Below, piece after piece: positions 1 to 9,669 of a DNA stretch of 64,000 nucleotides. Source of the stretch: Leifsonia sp. Root227 (GTDB lineage Bacteria > Actinomycetota > Actinomycetes > Actinomycetales > Microbacteriaceae). Location of the stretch: assembly GCF_001428745.1 (NCBI RefSeq), contig NZ_LMIO01000002.1:1006305-1070304 (forward strand). The letters are read 5' to 3'. The notes under the pieces were generated by a model, which saw nothing but the letters and a program-made list of their open reading frames with translations, made no database searches and was not told where the DNA came from. Numbering within the stretch: the stretch's first letter is position 1; the number at the start of each line of letters is the position of its first letter. A program made the translations under genes and the position numbers.

Positions 1-2120
1 TAGCCGATCTGCTCGGCCACCTGCACAGCGCCGGGGAAGTCGAACGCTGTGCCGTTGCGCGGGGCGAGGAGGCCGGCGTTCTCCAGGATCTCGGCGAACA
101 GGCCGCGCTCCTCCGCCAGGTCGATCGCCTCCGGCGTCGTGCCGAGGATCGGGACGCCGGCGGCCTCGAGGCCCTTCGCGAGCCCGAGTGCTGTCTGGCC
201 GCCGAGCTGCACGACGACGCCGACCAGCTCGCCGGTCTGGCTCTCCGCGTGGATGACCTCCAGCACGTCCTCCAGCGTCAGCGGCTCGAAGTAGAGCCTG
301 TCGCTGGTGTCGTAGTCGGTCGAGACCGTCTCCGGGTTGCAGTTGATCATGATGGTCTCGAACCCGGCGTCGCTCAGCGCGAACGATGCGTGCACGCAGG
401 AGTAGTCGAACTCGACGCCCTGACCGATGCGGTTCGGGCCCGAGCCCAGGATGACGACCTTGCGTCGGTCGCTCGGCTCCACCTCGGTCTCCAGGTCGTA
501 GCTGGAGTAGTGGTACGGCGTGAGCGCGGGGAACTCGCCGGCGCAGGTGTCGACCGTCTTGTAGACGGGACGCACCCCCAGGATGTGGCGGATCTCGCGC
601 ACGTCCGCCTCGCCGAAGCCGCGGAGCTGACCGATCTGCGCGTCGGAGAAGCCGTGGTCCTTCGCATCCCGCAGCGTGTCGGTGTCCAGGGTCTCCGCGG
701 TGCGGATCTGCTCGGCCACCTCGTTGATGAGAACGATCTGGTCGACGAACCATGGGTCGATCTTGGTGGCATCGAAGACCTGCTCCGGCGTCGCGCCGAG
801 GCGGAGCGCCTGCTGCACGTCCACGATGCGGCCGTCCGTCGGCGTCTGGATGCTCGTGAGCAGCTCCTCCACCGTGCGGTTCTCCGGCCCCCAGTGGAAC
901 GACGATCCGCGCTTCTCCAGCGAGCGGAGCGCCTTCTGCAGCGCGCTCGTGAAGCTGCGGCCGATGGCCATCGCCTCTCCGACCGACTTCATGGTGGTGG
1001 TCAGCGTCGGGTCGGCGGCGGGGAACTTCTCGAACGCGAACCGCGGCACCTTCACGACCACGTAGTCGAGCGTCGGCTCGAAGCTCGCGGGGGTGACCTT
1101 GGTGATGTCGTTCGGGATCTCGTCCAGGCGGTAGCCGATGGCGAGCTTTGCGGCGATCTTCGCGATCGGGAAGCCGGTCGCCTTCGACGCGAGAGCAGAC
1201 GAGCGGGAGACGCGCGGGTTCATCTCGATGACGATGATGCGGCCGTCCGCCGGGTCCACCGCGAACTGGATGTTGCATCCACCGGTGTCGACGCCGACGG
1301 CGCGGATGATGTCGATGCCGATGTCGCGCAGCTTCTGGTATTCGCGGTCGGTCAGGGTGAGAGCAGGGGCGACCGTGATCGAGTCTCCGGTGTGCACGCC
1401 GACAGGGTCCACGTTCTCGATCGAGCAGACGACCACCGTGTTGTCCGCGGTGTCGCGCATCAGCTCGAGCTCGTACTCCTTCCAGCCGAGGATGGACTCC
1501 TCCAGGAGCACCTCGCTGGTCGGGCTCTGGTGGATGCCGTCGCCGACGATGCGGCGCAGCTCTTGCTCGGTGTATGCGAAGCCCGAGCCGAGACCGCCCA
1601 TCGTGAACGACGGACGGACGACGAGCGGGTAGCCGAGGTCCTCGGCGAACGCGACGGCCTCCTCGACCGTGTGTGCGATGTGCGAGCGGGCCACCTCTGC
1701 GCCCGCCTCGATGACGAGGTCCTTGAAGATCTGGCGGTCCTCGCCCTTCTGGATCGCCTCGAACTTGGCGCCGATCAGCTCGACGTTGTACTTCTCCAGG
1801 ATGCCGTGCTCGTGCAGCTGGATGGCCGCGTTGAGAGCGGTCTGGCCGCCCAGGGTCGGCAGGATCGCATCCGGCTTCTCCTTGGCGATGATGGTCTCGA
1901 TGACCTCCCAGGTGATCGGCTCGACGTACGTGGCGTCTGCGAAGTCCGGGTCGGTCATGATCGTGGCCGGGTTCGAGTTCACCAGGATGACGCGCACGCC
2001 CTCCTCGCGGAGCACCCGGCACGCCTGGGTGCCCGAGTAGTCGAACTCGCAGGCCTGCCCGATGACGATCGGGCCGGAGCCGATGACCAGGACGGAATTG
2101 ATGTCGGAACGCTTGGGCAT
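1..2120 (-). CDS. carB: carbamoyl-phosphate synthase large subunit (partial, C-terminus missing)
   Basis: CarB makes carbamoyl phosphate from bicarbonate, ATP and glutamine-derived ammonia for pyrimidine and arginine synthesis. About 706 of the usual ~1,100 residues are present; the gene runs off the left edge. The N-terminal carboxyphosphate half carries the expected opening ([18 protein letters not shown]) and the [16 protein letters not shown]-grasp motif. The second half begins with the duplicated motif [16 protein letters not shown] near residue 560. The ATG overlaps the carA stop by one base (TAATG), so translation is probably coupled. It is the last visible gene of the pyr operon. Identity is certain. 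Confidence 0.97.
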   Translation of the reverse strand, partial: MPKRSDINSVLVIGSGPIVIGQACEFDYSGTQACRVLREEGVRVILVNSNPATIMTDPDFADATYVEPITWEVIETIIAKEKPDAILPTLGGQTALNAAIQLHEHGILEKYNVELIGAKFEAIQKGEDRQIFKDLVIEAGAEVARSHIAHTVEEAVAFAEDLGYPLVVRPSFTMGGLGSGFAYTEQELRRIVGDGIHQSPTSEVLLEESILGWKEYELELMRDTADNTVVVCSIENVDPVGVHTGDSITVAPALTLTDREYQKLRDIGIDIIRAVGVDTGGCNIQFAVDPADGRIIVIEMNPRVSRSSALASKATGFPIAKIAAKLAIGYRLDEIPNDITKVTPASFEPTLDYVVVKVPRFAFEKFPAADPTLTTTMKSVGEAMAIGRSFTSALQKALRSLEKRGSSFHWGPENRTVEELLTSIQTPTDGRIVDVQQALRLGATPEQVFDATKIDPWFVDQIVLINEVAEQIRTAETLDTDTLRDAKDHGFSDAQIGQLRGFGEADVREIRHILGVRPVYKTVDTCAGEFPALTPYHYSSYDLETEVEPSDRRKVVILGSGPNRIGQGVEFDYSCVHASFALSDAGFETIMINCNPETVSTDYDTSDRLYFEPLTLEDVLEVIHAESQTGELVGVVVQLGGQTALGLAKGLEAAGVPILGTTPEAIDLAEERGLFAEILENAGLLAPRNGTAFDFPGAVQVAEQIG

Positions 2121-3283
2121 TACTCGGACTCTCCCTGCGGTGCGGTTGCGCCGTTCTCCCGAGCAATGATCATGTCGAGGAAGCGGTCGAAGAGGTAGTT
2201 GGCGTCGTGGGGCCCTGCGGCCGCCTCCGGGTGGTACTGCACGCTGAACGCGTTCAGGTCGAGGCAGTTCAGCCCCTCCACCACGTTGTCGTTGAGGCTG
2301 AAGTGGCTGACCTCCACCTTGCCGAATCCGGCCGGGGAGTCGAAGATGCCCTCGATGGGCGCATCCACGGCGAAACCGTGGTTCTGCGCGGTTATCTCGA
2401 CCCTGCCCGTGCGCTTGTCGAGCACCGGCTGGTTGATGCCGCGGTGCCCGAACGGCAGCTTGTATGTGCCGAGGCCGAGGGCGCGGCCGAGGAGCTGGTT
2501 GCCGAAGCAGATGCCGAAGTACGGGATGCCTGCCCTCAGTACCTCCTGCAGCAGCGCGACGTGCTTGCCGGACGCCTGCGGGTCGCCTGGGCCGTTCGAG
2601 AAGAACAGAGCGGACGGCTGCAGCTCGAGCACATCCCGTGCCGAGACCATCTGCGGCAGCACGTGCACGTCGAGGCCGCGGGCTGCGAGGTTCTCGAGCG
2701 TCGATTTCTTGACGCCGAGGTCGAGGACGGCGACGGAGCCGACCCTCTCCCCCACCGCCGGCACCGTGAACGGCTCCGGCGTCGAGACCTCTGCCGACAG
2801 GTTCGTGCCCGCCATCTTCGCCGTGGAGCGCACGAGTTCGAGCTGCTCGCCGTCGGTGAGGTCGAAGTCCTCACCGGAGAAGATGCCGGAGCGCATCGCG
2901 CCGGCCGACCGGATGTGCCTGGTCACCGCGCGGGTGTCGATCCCGCTGATGCCGACGACGCCCTGGGCGACCAGATCGTCGTCGAGGCTGCGCTGGGCGC
3001 GGAAGTTCGACACGATGCGGCTTGGCTCGCGCACCACATACCCGGCGACCCAGATCTGACGGGACTCCATGTCCTCGTCGTTCGTGCCCGTGTTGCCGAT
3101 GTGCGGGGCCGTCATCAGGACGATCTGCCCCGCGTAGCTCGGGTCGGTCAGCGTCTCCTGATATCCGGTCATGCCGGTGGAGAACACCGCCTCGCCGAAG
3201 GTGCGGCCGACAGCACCGTACGCGCGGCCGACATAGCGGGTTCCGTCTTCGAGGACGAGGACGGCTGGGTTCTGCTGCGCCAC
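2120..3283 (-). CDS. carA: carbamoyl-phosphate synthase small subunit (glutaminase)
   Basis: CarA hydrolyses glutamine and channels ammonia to CarB. It has 387 residues, normal for the family. The N-terminal CarA domain ([15 protein letters not shown]) is followed by a class I glutamine amidotransferase domain with the nucleophile Cys in [16 protein letters not shown] and the His/Glu pair in [10 protein letters not shown]. The GTG at 3283 was chosen because a GAGGTG Shine-Dalgarno lies just upstream, the upstream gene ends two bases before it, and the protein then starts where CarA proteins normally do. A longer in-frame reading into the neighbour would add non-homologous residues. Confidence 0.96.
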   Translation of the reverse strand: MAQQNPAVLVLEDGTRYVGRAYGAVGRTFGEAVFSTGMTGYQETLTDPSYAGQIVLMTAPHIGNTGTNDEDMESRQIWVAGYVVREPSRIVSNFRAQRSLDDDLVAQGVVGISGIDTRAVTRHIRSAGAMRSGIFSGEDFDLTDGEQLELVRSTAKMAGTNLSAEVSTPEPFTVPAVGERVGSVAVLDLGVKKSTLENLAARGLDVHVLPQMVSARDVLELQPSALFFSNGPGDPQASGKHVALLQEVLRAGIPYFGICFGNQLLGRALGLGTYKLPFGHRGINQPVLDKRTGRVEITAQNHGFAVDAPIEGIFDSPAGFGKVEVSHFSLNDNVVEGLNCLDLNAFSVQYHPEAAAGPHDANYLFDRFLDMIIARENGATAPQGESE

Positions 3284-3284
3284 G

Positions 3285-3827
3285 TCACACCTCACTTTCC
3301 GTGCTGGTTCCCGCCTGAGACCCGGCGGGGAGAATGGATTCGACCGCGCCGACGATCGGCGCCCGGTCGGCAGGGTCGACGACCCGGAAGAAGCTGTCGG
3401 CCGCCGCGCCACCGCTGGTGGTCCAGGACAGCCGGAGCAGGCCGTCCTTCTCGACGACGCGGTCGATGGCGGTGGTCGCCGCCCCGAGGCCGCTGATCGC
3501 GGACACCGGGATGTAGACGGGCTGCTCGCCGGTGACGGCGATGGTCACGCCGTCCGCTGCGACGCTCACCGTCGCCTTGCCGCGGAAGGAGAGGCCGGGG
3601 AGCGCCAGGCGCTCCAGGTGCTCTCCACCCTTGGTGGTGGCGACGTAGAAGCTCTCAGCGGTCGCGATCGGCTGCGCCGGAGCTTCGCCCCGCGCATCCG
3701 TTCGGGCCGCATAGCCGCCGCCCGCCGGTCGGTCGCGTCGCACGCGTCGTCGCCAGCCCCAGACGATCAGCAGGAGCGCGACGACCAGGACGGCCGCGAC
3801 GACCAGGGTGGGGACGAGCTTATCCAC
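3285..3827 (-). CDS. membrane-anchored PH-like protein of the pyr operon
   Basis: 180 residues: one N-terminal membrane segment (roughly residues 5-25, followed by a cluster of arginines), then a soluble beta-rich domain resembling the bacterial PH-like fold. An uncharacterised protein of this type lies between pyrC and carA in many actinobacteria; Rv1382 of Mycobacterium tuberculosis is in the same place. The GTG start overlaps the pyrC stop by 8 nt, and its own stop lies one base before the carA start. Its job is unknown. The fixed position suggests a role in anchoring or regulating pyrimidine enzymes at the membrane, but that is inference. Confidence 0.8.
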   Translation of the reverse strand: MDKLVPTLVVAAVLVVALLLIVWGWRRRVRRDRPAGGGYAARTDARGEAPAQPIATAESFYVATTKGGEHLERLALPGLSFRGKATVSVAADGVTIAVTGEQPVYIPVSAISGLGAATTAIDRVVEKDGLLRLSWTTSGGAAADSFFRVVDPADRAPIVGAVESILPAGSQAGTSTESEV

Positions 3828-5175
3828 GCAGTGCCTCCTCGTGCTTTCCGGCGAATGCTCTGGCTCGAGCGGCGACCTCGTCCACGGCTGCCACGACGCC
3901 GTCGAGGACGGTCGGGTATCCGTGGTGGAAGGTCGCGACGACGCGGCCGGGCAGCGTCATCGACAGATACGGCGAGTTGACGCCCTTCCCGGCGAGGTCG
4001 CCGGTCGAGAACGAACGGGATGCGGTCGGGTCGTAGAGGGTGAACTCCGCCGGGGCTCCCGCCTCGATCGGCCCGCCGTGACCGGCCAGCCGTCCGATGC
4101 GCGCCGGCGTCTGCGAGAGCACGCGGGCGACGTCCGCCCAGTCGAGCATCCCGTTCTGGACGACGGAGGCGTGCACCACGGAGAGCGCCGATTCGAGGCC
4201 GACCATGCCGAACGCCGCTGCATCCCACTCGCAGTCTTTCGCCTCGACCGGATGCGGGGCGTGGTCGGTGGCGACGATGTCGATGGTCCCGTCGGCGAGG
4301 CCTGCGCGAAGCGCCTCGACGTCCTCCGCGCGGCGCAGCGGCGGGTTCACCTTGAACCGCGCGTCGTAGCCGGTGGCCAGCTCCTCGGTGAGGATCAGGT
4401 GGTGCGGCGTGACCTCTGCGGTCACGTCGATGCCGCGCGCCTTCGCCCAGCGGATCACGTCGACAGAACCGGCGGTGGAGACGTGGCAGACGTGCAGGCG
4501 GGAGCCGACATGCTCGGCGAGGAGCACGTCCCTGGCGATGATCGACTCCTCCGCCACCGCAGGCCAGCCGGCGAGGCCGAGCTCGCCGGACAGCGCGCCC
4601 TCGTTCATCTGCGCGCCGATGGTCAGCCGCGGCTCTTGCGCGTGCTGGGCGATGACGCCGTCGAACGCCTTGACGTATTCGAGCGCCCTGCGCATCAGCA
4701 GCGGGTCGGAGACGCACTTGCCGTCGTCCGAGAACACCCGCACCCGTGCGCGGGAGTCGGCCATCGCGCCGAGCTCGGCGAGCCGCTCGCCTTCGAGGCC
4801 GACGGTGACGGCGCCGATCGGGCGGACCGTCGCGTAGCCGGCGGCGTCGCCGAGGCTGAGCACCTGCTCGACCACTCCGGCCGTGTCGGCCACCGGCGAG
4901 GTGTTCGCCATCGCGAACACCGAGGTGAACCCGCCCGCCGCCGCGGCGCGGGTGCCGGTCAGCACGGTCTCGCTCTGCTCGTAGCCCGGCTCCCGCAGGT
5001 GCGTGTGCAGGTCGACGAGGCCGGGAAGGGCGATCAGCCCGTCGGCGTCGACGGCCGTCGCGCCGGCGGAGGACAGGCCGCTGCCGACCTCCGCGATCCT
5101 GCCGCCGTCGACCAGCAGGTCGGTGCGCGACCCATCGGCGAGCGTCGCGCCCTCGATCAGATACTTCTCGTTCAA
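3820..5175 (-). CDS. pyrC: dihydroorotase
   Basis: PyrC cyclises carbamoyl aspartate to dihydroorotate, step three of pyrimidine synthesis. It has 451 residues, amidohydrolase fold, class I type. Metal-binding motifs are present: [14 protein letters not shown] near residue 55, VCHVSTAGS in the middle and [10 protein letters not shown] near residue 310. The TTG start is set by its TTGA overlap with the pyrB stop and by GGGAGG seven bases upstream. It sits in the order pyrR-pyrB-pyrC typical of actinobacteria. Confidence 0.96.
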   Translation of the reverse strand: MNEKYLIEGATLADGSRTDLLVDGGRIAEVGSGLSSAGATAVDADGLIALPGLVDLHTHLREPGYEQSETVLTGTRAAAAGGFTSVFAMANTSPVADTAGVVEQVLSLGDAAGYATVRPIGAVTVGLEGERLAELGAMADSRARVRVFSDDGKCVSDPLLMRRALEYVKAFDGVIAQHAQEPRLTIGAQMNEGALSGELGLAGWPAVAEESIIARDVLLAEHVGSRLHVCHVSTAGSVDVIRWAKARGIDVTAEVTPHHLILTEELATGYDARFKVNPPLRRAEDVEALRAGLADGTIDIVATDHAPHPVEAKDCEWDAAAFGMVGLESALSVVHASVVQNGMLDWADVARVLSQTPARIGRLAGHGGPIEAGAPAEFTLYDPTASRSFSTGDLAGKGVNSPYLSMTLPGRVVATFHHGYPTVLDGVVAAVDEVAARARAFAGKHEEALRG

Positions 5176-6128
5176 GCTACGTCCTCCCGATCTCCACCGG
5201 ACAGCAGGAGGTACAGAGCGGCCATTCGCACGGAAACCCCGTTGGCCACCTGTTCCCTGACCGTCGAGCGGGGCGAATCCGCCGCCGCCGCCGAAATCTC
5301 CAGACCCCGATTCATCGGACCGGGGTGCATGACAATGCTACCGGTGCCGAGCCTGGCCAGTCGTTCGTCGTCCAGCCCCCAGCGGCGCGCGTACTCCCTG
5401 GTGTTCGGGAAGAACGCAGCATTCATCCGTTCGGCCTGGATGCGCAGCATCATGACCACGTCGGGGTTCGCGTCGATGGCGGCGTCGAGGTCGTAGCCGA
5501 TCCGCGCCGGCCAGCTGGACGCATCCACCGGCAGCAGCGTCGGCGGCGCGATGAGCGTCACGTCTGCGCCCAGCGTCTTCAGCAGCCAGACGTTCGAGCG
5601 CGCGACCCTCGAGTGCAGGATGTCGCCGACGATCGTCACCGTCACACCGTCGAGGTCGCGGCCACGGGATGCTGCACCGTGCAGCCTGCGCCGCATGGTG
5701 AACGCGTCGAGCAGCGCCTGGGTCGGGTGCTCGTGCATCCCGTCGCCCGCGTTGACGATGCCGGCGTCGATCCACCCGCTGGTCGCCAGGGTCTGCGGCG
5801 CACCGGATGCACTGTGCCGCACCACGACGGCGTCGGCGCCCATCGCGGCGAGCGTCTGGGCCGTGTCTTTCAGGCTCTCGCCCTTCGAGACGCTCGATCC
5901 CTTCGCGCTGAAATTGATCACGTCGGCGGAGAGCCGCTTGGCCGCCGCCTCGAACGAGATGCGGGTGCGGGTCGAATCCTCGAAGAAGAGGTTCACGACG
6001 GTCTTGCCGCGCAGGGTGGGCAGCTTCTTGACCTCGCGCTCCTGCACGTCTGCCATGTCCTCGGCAACGTCCAGGATGCGGATGGCCTCGTCGCGCCCGA
6101 GCGTGCGGGTGGAGAGGAGGTGCCTCAT
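5172..6128 (-). CDS. pyrB: aspartate carbamoyltransferase catalytic subunit
   Basis: PyrB condenses carbamoyl phosphate with aspartate, the committed step of pyrimidine synthesis. 318 residues, close to the family norm. The carbamoyl-phosphate site [19 protein letters not shown] lies near residue 52, [10 protein letters not shown] in the middle and [11 protein letters not shown] near residue 265. The ATG overlaps the pyrR stop (ATGA). No pyrI-like regulatory subunit gene is nearby, as expected for an actinobacterium, where control comes from PyrR. Confidence 0.97.
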   Translation of the reverse strand: MRHLLSTRTLGRDEAIRILDVAEDMADVQEREVKKLPTLRGKTVVNLFFEDSTRTRISFEAAAKRLSADVINFSAKGSSVSKGESLKDTAQTLAAMGADAVVVRHSASGAPQTLATSGWIDAGIVNAGDGMHEHPTQALLDAFTMRRRLHGAASRGRDLDGVTVTIVGDILHSRVARSNVWLLKTLGADVTLIAPPTLLPVDASSWPARIGYDLDAAIDANPDVVMMLRIQAERMNAAFFPNTREYARRWGLDDERLARLGTGSIVMHPGPMNRGLEISAAAADSPRSTVREQVANGVSVRMAALYLLLSGGDREDVA

Positions 6129-6757
6129 GCGCCTGCCTCCGATCCGTGCTCGGCGGGGGCGGCTGAAGTGTCGGTGTCGGTGTCGGTGCCTGCGTCGGTG
6201 TCGGTGTCGGCCAGACCGTCCTCGATGGTCACGGCCTCGTCTCCGTCGATCTCCGTCAGCAGCACGTTGATGCGTTCCGACGCGGCCGACGGAAGGTTCT
6301 TGCCGACGAAGTCCGCCCGGATCGGGAGCTCGCGGTGGCCGCGGTCGACCAGCACGGCCAGCCGCACAGCACGCGGCCTGCCCAGGTCGCTCAGCGCATC
6401 CAAGGCCGCCCGGATCGTGCGCCCCGAGTACAGCACGTCGTCGACCAGCACGACGGTCTTGCCGTCGATGCTGCCCGGCAGCGACGTCGGCGCCGGCGTG
6501 CGCGTCGGGTTCCGGGAGAGATCGTCGCGATACATCGTCACGTCGAGCGCGCCGACGAGCTCGGCCGTCGAGGCGACGGCCTGCGGCTCGATCCGCTGGA
6601 TGTTCTCCGCGATCCTCTGCGCGAGGACGACGCCTCGGGTGGGGATGCCCAGAATGATGAGATCGTTCGTACCCCGGTTGGACTCCAGGATCTCGTGGGA
6701 GATCCGAGTCAACGCCCGGGTGATGTCAGCGTGTTGCAGCACTGTTCGCACTGTCAT
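6125..6757 (-). CDS. pyrR: bifunctional pyr operon regulator / uracil phosphoribosyltransferase
   Basis: PyrR binds pyr mRNA when UMP is high and also has some uracil phosphoribosyltransferase activity. 210 residues. The PRPP loop reads [18 protein letters not shown] near residue 100, and the N-terminal part ([11 protein letters not shown]) matches the family. A strong GGAGG lies six bases before the ATG. After about residue 182 the protein carries an extra low-complexity acidic tail rich in Asp-Thr repeats, encoded by GTGTCG hexamers (plus-strand reading). Most PyrR proteins end before this point. First gene of the operon. Confidence 0.95.
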   Translation of the reverse strand: MTVRTVLQHADITRALTRISHEILESNRGTNDLIILGIPTRGVVLAQRIAENIQRIEPQAVASTAELVGALDVTMYRDDLSRNPTRTPAPTSLPGSIDGKTVVLVDDVLYSGRTIRAALDALSDLGRPRAVRLAVLVDRGHRELPIRADFVGKNLPSAASERINVLLTEIDGDEAVTIEDGLADTDTDAGTDTDTDTSAAPAEHGSEAGA

Positions 6758-6762
6758 GCCGA

Positions 6763-6798
6763 CCTCCTTCCCCGCCTCACTGGACGGCTGTTAAAGGA
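6763..6798 (-). promoter_or_regulatory. PyrR-binding stem-loop covering the pyrR ribosome-binding site
   Basis: Read on the minus strand, positions 6786-6773 give CGTC-CAGTGA-GGCG. This fits the established PyrR-binding consensus ARUCCNGNGAGGYU: the hexaloop is CNGNGA, and the outer pair A-U is replaced by C-G, so pairing is kept. A lower stem pairs UCCUU (6798-6794) with AAGGA (6769-6765), which is part of the AAGGAGG Shine-Dalgarno of pyrR. The arrangement predicts translational repression, as reported for mycobacterial pyrR. A -10-like TATGCT at 6814-6819 could start a short leader; no good -35 was seen. Confidence 0.75.
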
Positions 6799-6821
6799 TG
6801 TCTACCGCGAACGAGCATAGC

Positions 6822-6854
6822 AGCAGCGCGGGATGCGCCGCGGCGCGCGCTGCT
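6822..6854 (-). terminator. GC-rich hairpin after the DsbA-like gene
   Basis: AGCAGCGCG at 6822-6830 is a perfect 9-bp inverted repeat with CGCGCTGCT at 6846-6854, starting at the stop codon of the DsbA-like gene. There is no T-run after it, so it would be a weak or factor-assisted terminator. It separates this gene from the pyr operon leader. Confidence 0.4.
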
Positions 6855-7675
6855 CAGTGCTTGGCCAGGAACGACGTGAACGCGGCGGCGTCCGTGACTT
6901 TGCCTGCGAACTGCGTCCCGTTCACGAGCACGGTCGGGGTGCCCTGGATCGTGTCGAGCACCTTCTTGTCGTCGACCACGATCGGTCCGGTCTGCGAGTG
7001 CGCGGTGTTCGCCTGCGCCCACGCCTGGTACGGGCCGCTCCTGCCGAGGCAGTCCGTGATGTCGGTCAGCCCGTTGTCGGTCGCGAGCTTCGCCAGCTCC
7101 TCGTTGGTCAGACCGTTGGAGTTCTCCTCCGGCTGGTTCGCGAACAGCGCCGTGTAGTAGTCCAGCGCGCCATTCGGCTCCTTCACCGCGACGCAGGTGA
7201 GCGCCGCGGAGGCGCGCGTCGAGTATCCGGTGCCGTTGGAGGCGCGGTCGAGGAAGGTCAGCGGGTGCAGCCGCAGCGTGATCGTGCCGTCGGAGACCGC
7301 CTTCGCCAAGGTCTCCCCGTTGGCCTTCTCGAACTCGCCGCAGATCGGGCACATCGGGTCGAACCAGATGTCGACGTGCTTCGATCCCGTCCCCGTCTGG
7401 ATGTATCCGCCGTCGAAGTTGACGGCGCCGTCCGTGCCGGTCGGCGCCGTCGCGGTGGCGACAGGAACCGGGGAGTTGCCGCCGACGAGCGAGCACGCCG
7501 CCGTCCCGGCCACGAGGGCGAGCGCGATCACCGCAGCGCCGAGTGCGCGCATCCCGTGGCGTCGCACCCCCGACCGCTCCGTCCCCGATGTCTCTGGCCC
7601 CGACGTCTCCGGCGCTGGTCGGCCTGTGCCTGGAAGCTCGGTGCCTGGTCGTAGAACGGCGGGGGTGCTGCGCAT
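6854..7675 (-). CDS. exported DsbA-like thioredoxin-fold lipoprotein
   Basis: 273 residues in the longest reading. A hydrophobic segment at about residues 43-60 ends in a lipobox-like AGTAACS, followed by a linker and a DsbA-type thioredoxin domain with the redox motif DPMCPICGEFEKANGE near residue 100. It resembles the membrane-tethered Thioredoxin_4 proteins of actinobacteria that act in extracytoplasmic disulfide chemistry. About 40 residues of Gly/Thr/Glu/Pro-rich sequence precede the hydrophobic segment. A start at residue 42 (MRALG, 7552) would give a conventional signal peptide, and neither start has a convincing ribosome-binding site. It lies 40 bp downstream of nusB. Confidence 0.75.
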   Translation of the reverse strand: MRSTPAVLRPGTELPGTGRPAPETSGPETSGTERSGVRRHGMRALGAAVIALALVAGTAACSLVGGNSPVPVATATAPTGTDGAVNFDGGYIQTGTGSKHVDIWFDPMCPICGEFEKANGETLAKAVSDGTITLRLHPLTFLDRASNGTGYSTRASAALTCVAVKEPNGALDYYTALFANQPEENSNGLTNEELAKLATDNGLTDITDCLGRSGPYQAWAQANTAHSQTGPIVVDDKKVLDTIQGTPTVLVNGTQFAGKVTDAAAFTSFLAKH

Positions 7676-7714
7676 GTGGTGGTGTTCCCTCGGTTGTTGC
7701 GTGGCCTGCGTGGA

Positions 7715-8131
7715 CTACTTGGGCTTGTTCTGCGCGATCTTCGCGAGCAGACCGTTGATGAATCCGGCAGAGTCGTCGGTCGACAGCACGGTCGCCGCCT
7801 CGACGGCCTCCGAGATGGCGACGCCGTCCGGCACCTGCTCGTTGAAGAGCAGCTCCCAGACGCCGATGCGGAGGATGGCGCGGTCGACGATCGGCATCCG
7901 CGCGAGGGTCCAGCCCTGCGCGTAAGTCTCGATCTGCTCGTCGATCTCGTCCTGGTTGTCGATGATCCCGTCGAGGATCTCGCGGGCGTACAGCCAGGAG
8001 GCTTCGCGCTGCGGCTCGCTGGCTGCGCGCTCCGCCTCGGTGGCGAGTGCCTGGTTCAGCGCGATCTGCCGGACGTCCGCTCCGTAGAGCACGTCCAGAG
8101 CACGCTTGCGGGCTTTGGTCCTGGCGCTCAT
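7715..8131 (-). CDS. nusB: transcription antitermination factor NusB
   Basis: 138 residues, all-helical NusB fold. NusB binds boxA RNA together with S10 (NusE) in rRNA antitermination. Typical features are the basic start (SARTKARKRALDVLYGADVR) and the conserved C-terminal part with VDRAILRIGVWELLF and VAISEAVEAA. The ATG follows the efp stop codon directly (TAGATG), so the two genes are co-transcribed and probably coupled. The efp-nusB order is standard in actinobacteria. Confidence 0.96.
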   Translation of the reverse strand: MSARTKARKRALDVLYGADVRQIALNQALATEAERAASEPQREASWLYAREILDGIIDNQDEIDEQIETYAQGWTLARMPIVDRAILRIGVWELLFNEQVPDGVAISEAVEAATVLSTDDSAGFINGLLAKIAQNKPK

Positions 8132-8695
8132 CTAGTCGTTGACGCGGCCGAGGTAGTCGCCGGTACGCGTGTCGACCTTGACCTTGGTGCCGGTCTCCAG
8201 GAACAGCGGAACCTGGATCTGGTAGCCGGTCTCGACGGTCGCCGGCTTGGTGCCGCCGGTGGAACGGTCGCCCTGCAGGCCGGGCTCGGTGTACGTGATC
8301 TCCAGCACGACGGAGGCGGGGAGCTCGACGTAAAGCGGCTCGCCCTCGTGCAGTGCGATGGTGACGTTCTGGTTCTCGAGCATGAAGTTGGCTGCGTCAC
8401 CGACGACGACGCCGGAGACGGTGAGCTGGTCGTAGTCGCTGGTGTCCATGAAGACGAAGCTCTCGCCGTCCTGGTACAGGTACTGGTAGTCGCGACGGTC
8501 GACGTTGGAGGTCTCGATCTTCGACCCGGCGTTGAAGGTGCGGTCGACGGTCTTGCCGCTGGTGACGTTCTTCAGCTTGGTGCGGACGAACGCGCCGCCC
8601 TTGCCCGGCTTGACGTGCTGGAACTCGATCACGGTCCAGAGCTGGCCGTCCATGTTCAGGACGATGCCGTTCTTGATGTCAGCGGTTGTTGCCAT
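8132..8695 (-). CDS. efp: elongation factor P
   Basis: EF-P relieves ribosome stalling at polyproline. 187 residues, the family length, starting at [13 protein letters not shown]. The loop that reaches the peptidyl-transferase centre reads [15 protein letters not shown], the PGKGGAF form common in actinobacteria. KOW-like, central and C-terminal OB domains are all present; the C-terminus has the family pattern [12 protein letters not shown]. No epmA/epmB modification genes are nearby. The start was set at the family's usual N-terminus rather than at an in-frame start 20 codons upstream. Confidence 0.97.
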   Translation of the reverse strand: MATTADIKNGIVLNMDGQLWTVIEFQHVKPGKGGAFVRTKLKNVTSGKTVDRTFNAGSKIETSNVDRRDYQYLYQDGESFVFMDTSDYDQLTVSGVVVGDAANFMLENQNVTIALHEGEPLYVELPASVVLEITYTEPGLQGDRSTGGTKPATVETGYQIQVPLFLETGTKVKVDTRTGDYLGRVND

Positions 8696-8808
8696 GCGTG
8701 AGTTCCGTTCGATTATGGGAGAAGATCCGGGTGGAAGCGCGCCGGAGCGGTCCACGGTGGCCGGCCACGCACGATGGACGCGGCGGCAGCCTCAAGAGAT
8801 TCTAGTTG

Positions 8809-9246
8809 TCAGGCGGCGTTTCGGCGAATATGAGCGAGAGCCAGGCGGTATGAGTCGAACCCGAACCCGGCGATCACCCCGCTGGCGACGGCCGAGATCA
8901 CACTGGTGTGCCGGAACTCCTCGCGCGCGTGCGGGTTGGACAGGTGCACCTCGATGACGGTGCCGCCCGCCTTGGTGACGAGGGAGACCGCATCCCGGAG
9001 CGCGTACGAGTAGTGGGTCCAGGCGCCGGCATTCAGGATGACGGGCGCTCCGGAGTCTGCCGCCTCGTACAGCCAGTGCAGGAGCTGTGACTCCTCGTCC
9101 GTCTGCCGCAGGTCGATCGTGGTCTCCGGCGCGTCGGACTGCAAGACGGTGCGCAGGTCGTCGAGCGTCCCTGCGCCGTAGACGTCGGGTTCGCGGGTGC
9201 CGAGACGACCGAGGTTCGGGCCGTTGAGGACGAGAACGCTGCTCAT
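8809..9246 (-). CDS. aroQ: type II 3-dehydroquinate dehydratase
   Basis: AroQ dehydrates 3-dehydroquinate in the shikimate pathway. 145 residues. Motifs: VLVLNGPNLGRLGTREPDVYG at the N-terminus with the catalytic Tyr loop, ILNAGAWTHYSYALRDAV in the middle and VHLSNPHAREEFRHTSV with the catalytic His. It is the last shikimate gene of the leftward aro run and lies 113 bp upstream of efp; that gap may hold the efp promoter, but none was clear. Confidence 0.95.
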   Translation of the reverse strand: MSSVLVLNGPNLGRLGTREPDVYGAGTLDDLRTVLQSDAPETTIDLRQTDEESQLLHWLYEAADSGAPVILNAGAWTHYSYALRDAVSLVTKAGGTVIEVHLSNPHAREEFRHTSVISAVASGVIAGFGFDSYRLALAHIRRNAA

Positions 9247-9252
9247 GTCGAG

Positions 9253-9669
9253 TCAGCCTACCGGCGCTTCGCCATCGGCGAGCGGACGCACCCGCGCGGC
9301 CGACCACGTGTCGTCGACGGCGACGTTGCTGATCGCACGCCACCCGAACGCGCCGGCCTCCCGCATGATCGTGTCACGGTTGACCTCCGAGCGCCCGCCC
9401 TTCTCGTACAGGTACCAGACCGCTCGCGCGCCGCCGAGCGACGGAAGGTCGGCCGCGAACCGCGCCAGCAGCTCGCCGCGGTCGTGCACGAACGTGACGG
9501 CGACGGAGGGGGTGCCGCTCTCGTCTGTCTCGGCGGCTCCGTCCGGAAGCGCCCCGACCAGCCGGCGCTCCTCCCCCGCGTCACCCGAGATCCGAACGGT
9601 GTCGCCCTGCTTCACCTGCAGCTTCTGGGCCACGCTCTTCTGGACGGGCGGCTCCGCTGCCACGGTCAC
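9253..9669 (-). CDS. conserved hypothetical protein inside the aro cluster
   Basis: 138 residues, soluble, no membrane segment. It begins with a basic, Gln/Lys-rich stretch followed by a beta-rich region (VQKSVAQKLQVKQGDTVRIS), contains WYLYEKGGRSEVNRDTIM, and ends in AVDDTWSAARVRPLADGEA. The last motif resembles the C-terminus of small actinobacterial proteins of the DUF3052 type, but I cannot assign it firmly. The GTG start overlaps the aroB stop (GTGA), and the gene ends 6 bp before aroQ, so it is made together with shikimate enzymes. No catalytic motif is recognised. Confidence 0.7.
   Translation of the reverse strand: MTVAAEPPVQKSVAQKLQVKQGDTVRISGDAGEERRLVGALPDGAAETDESGTPSVAVTFVHDRGELLARFAADLPSLGGARAVWYLYEKGGRSEVNRDTIMREAGAFGWRAISNVAVDDTWSAARVRPLADGEAPVG

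Noticed and set aside
6160..6215. CRISPR-like tandem repeats in pyrR
   Set aside because: Six-base units without spacers, in frame within a coding region: a microsatellite, not a CRISPR.
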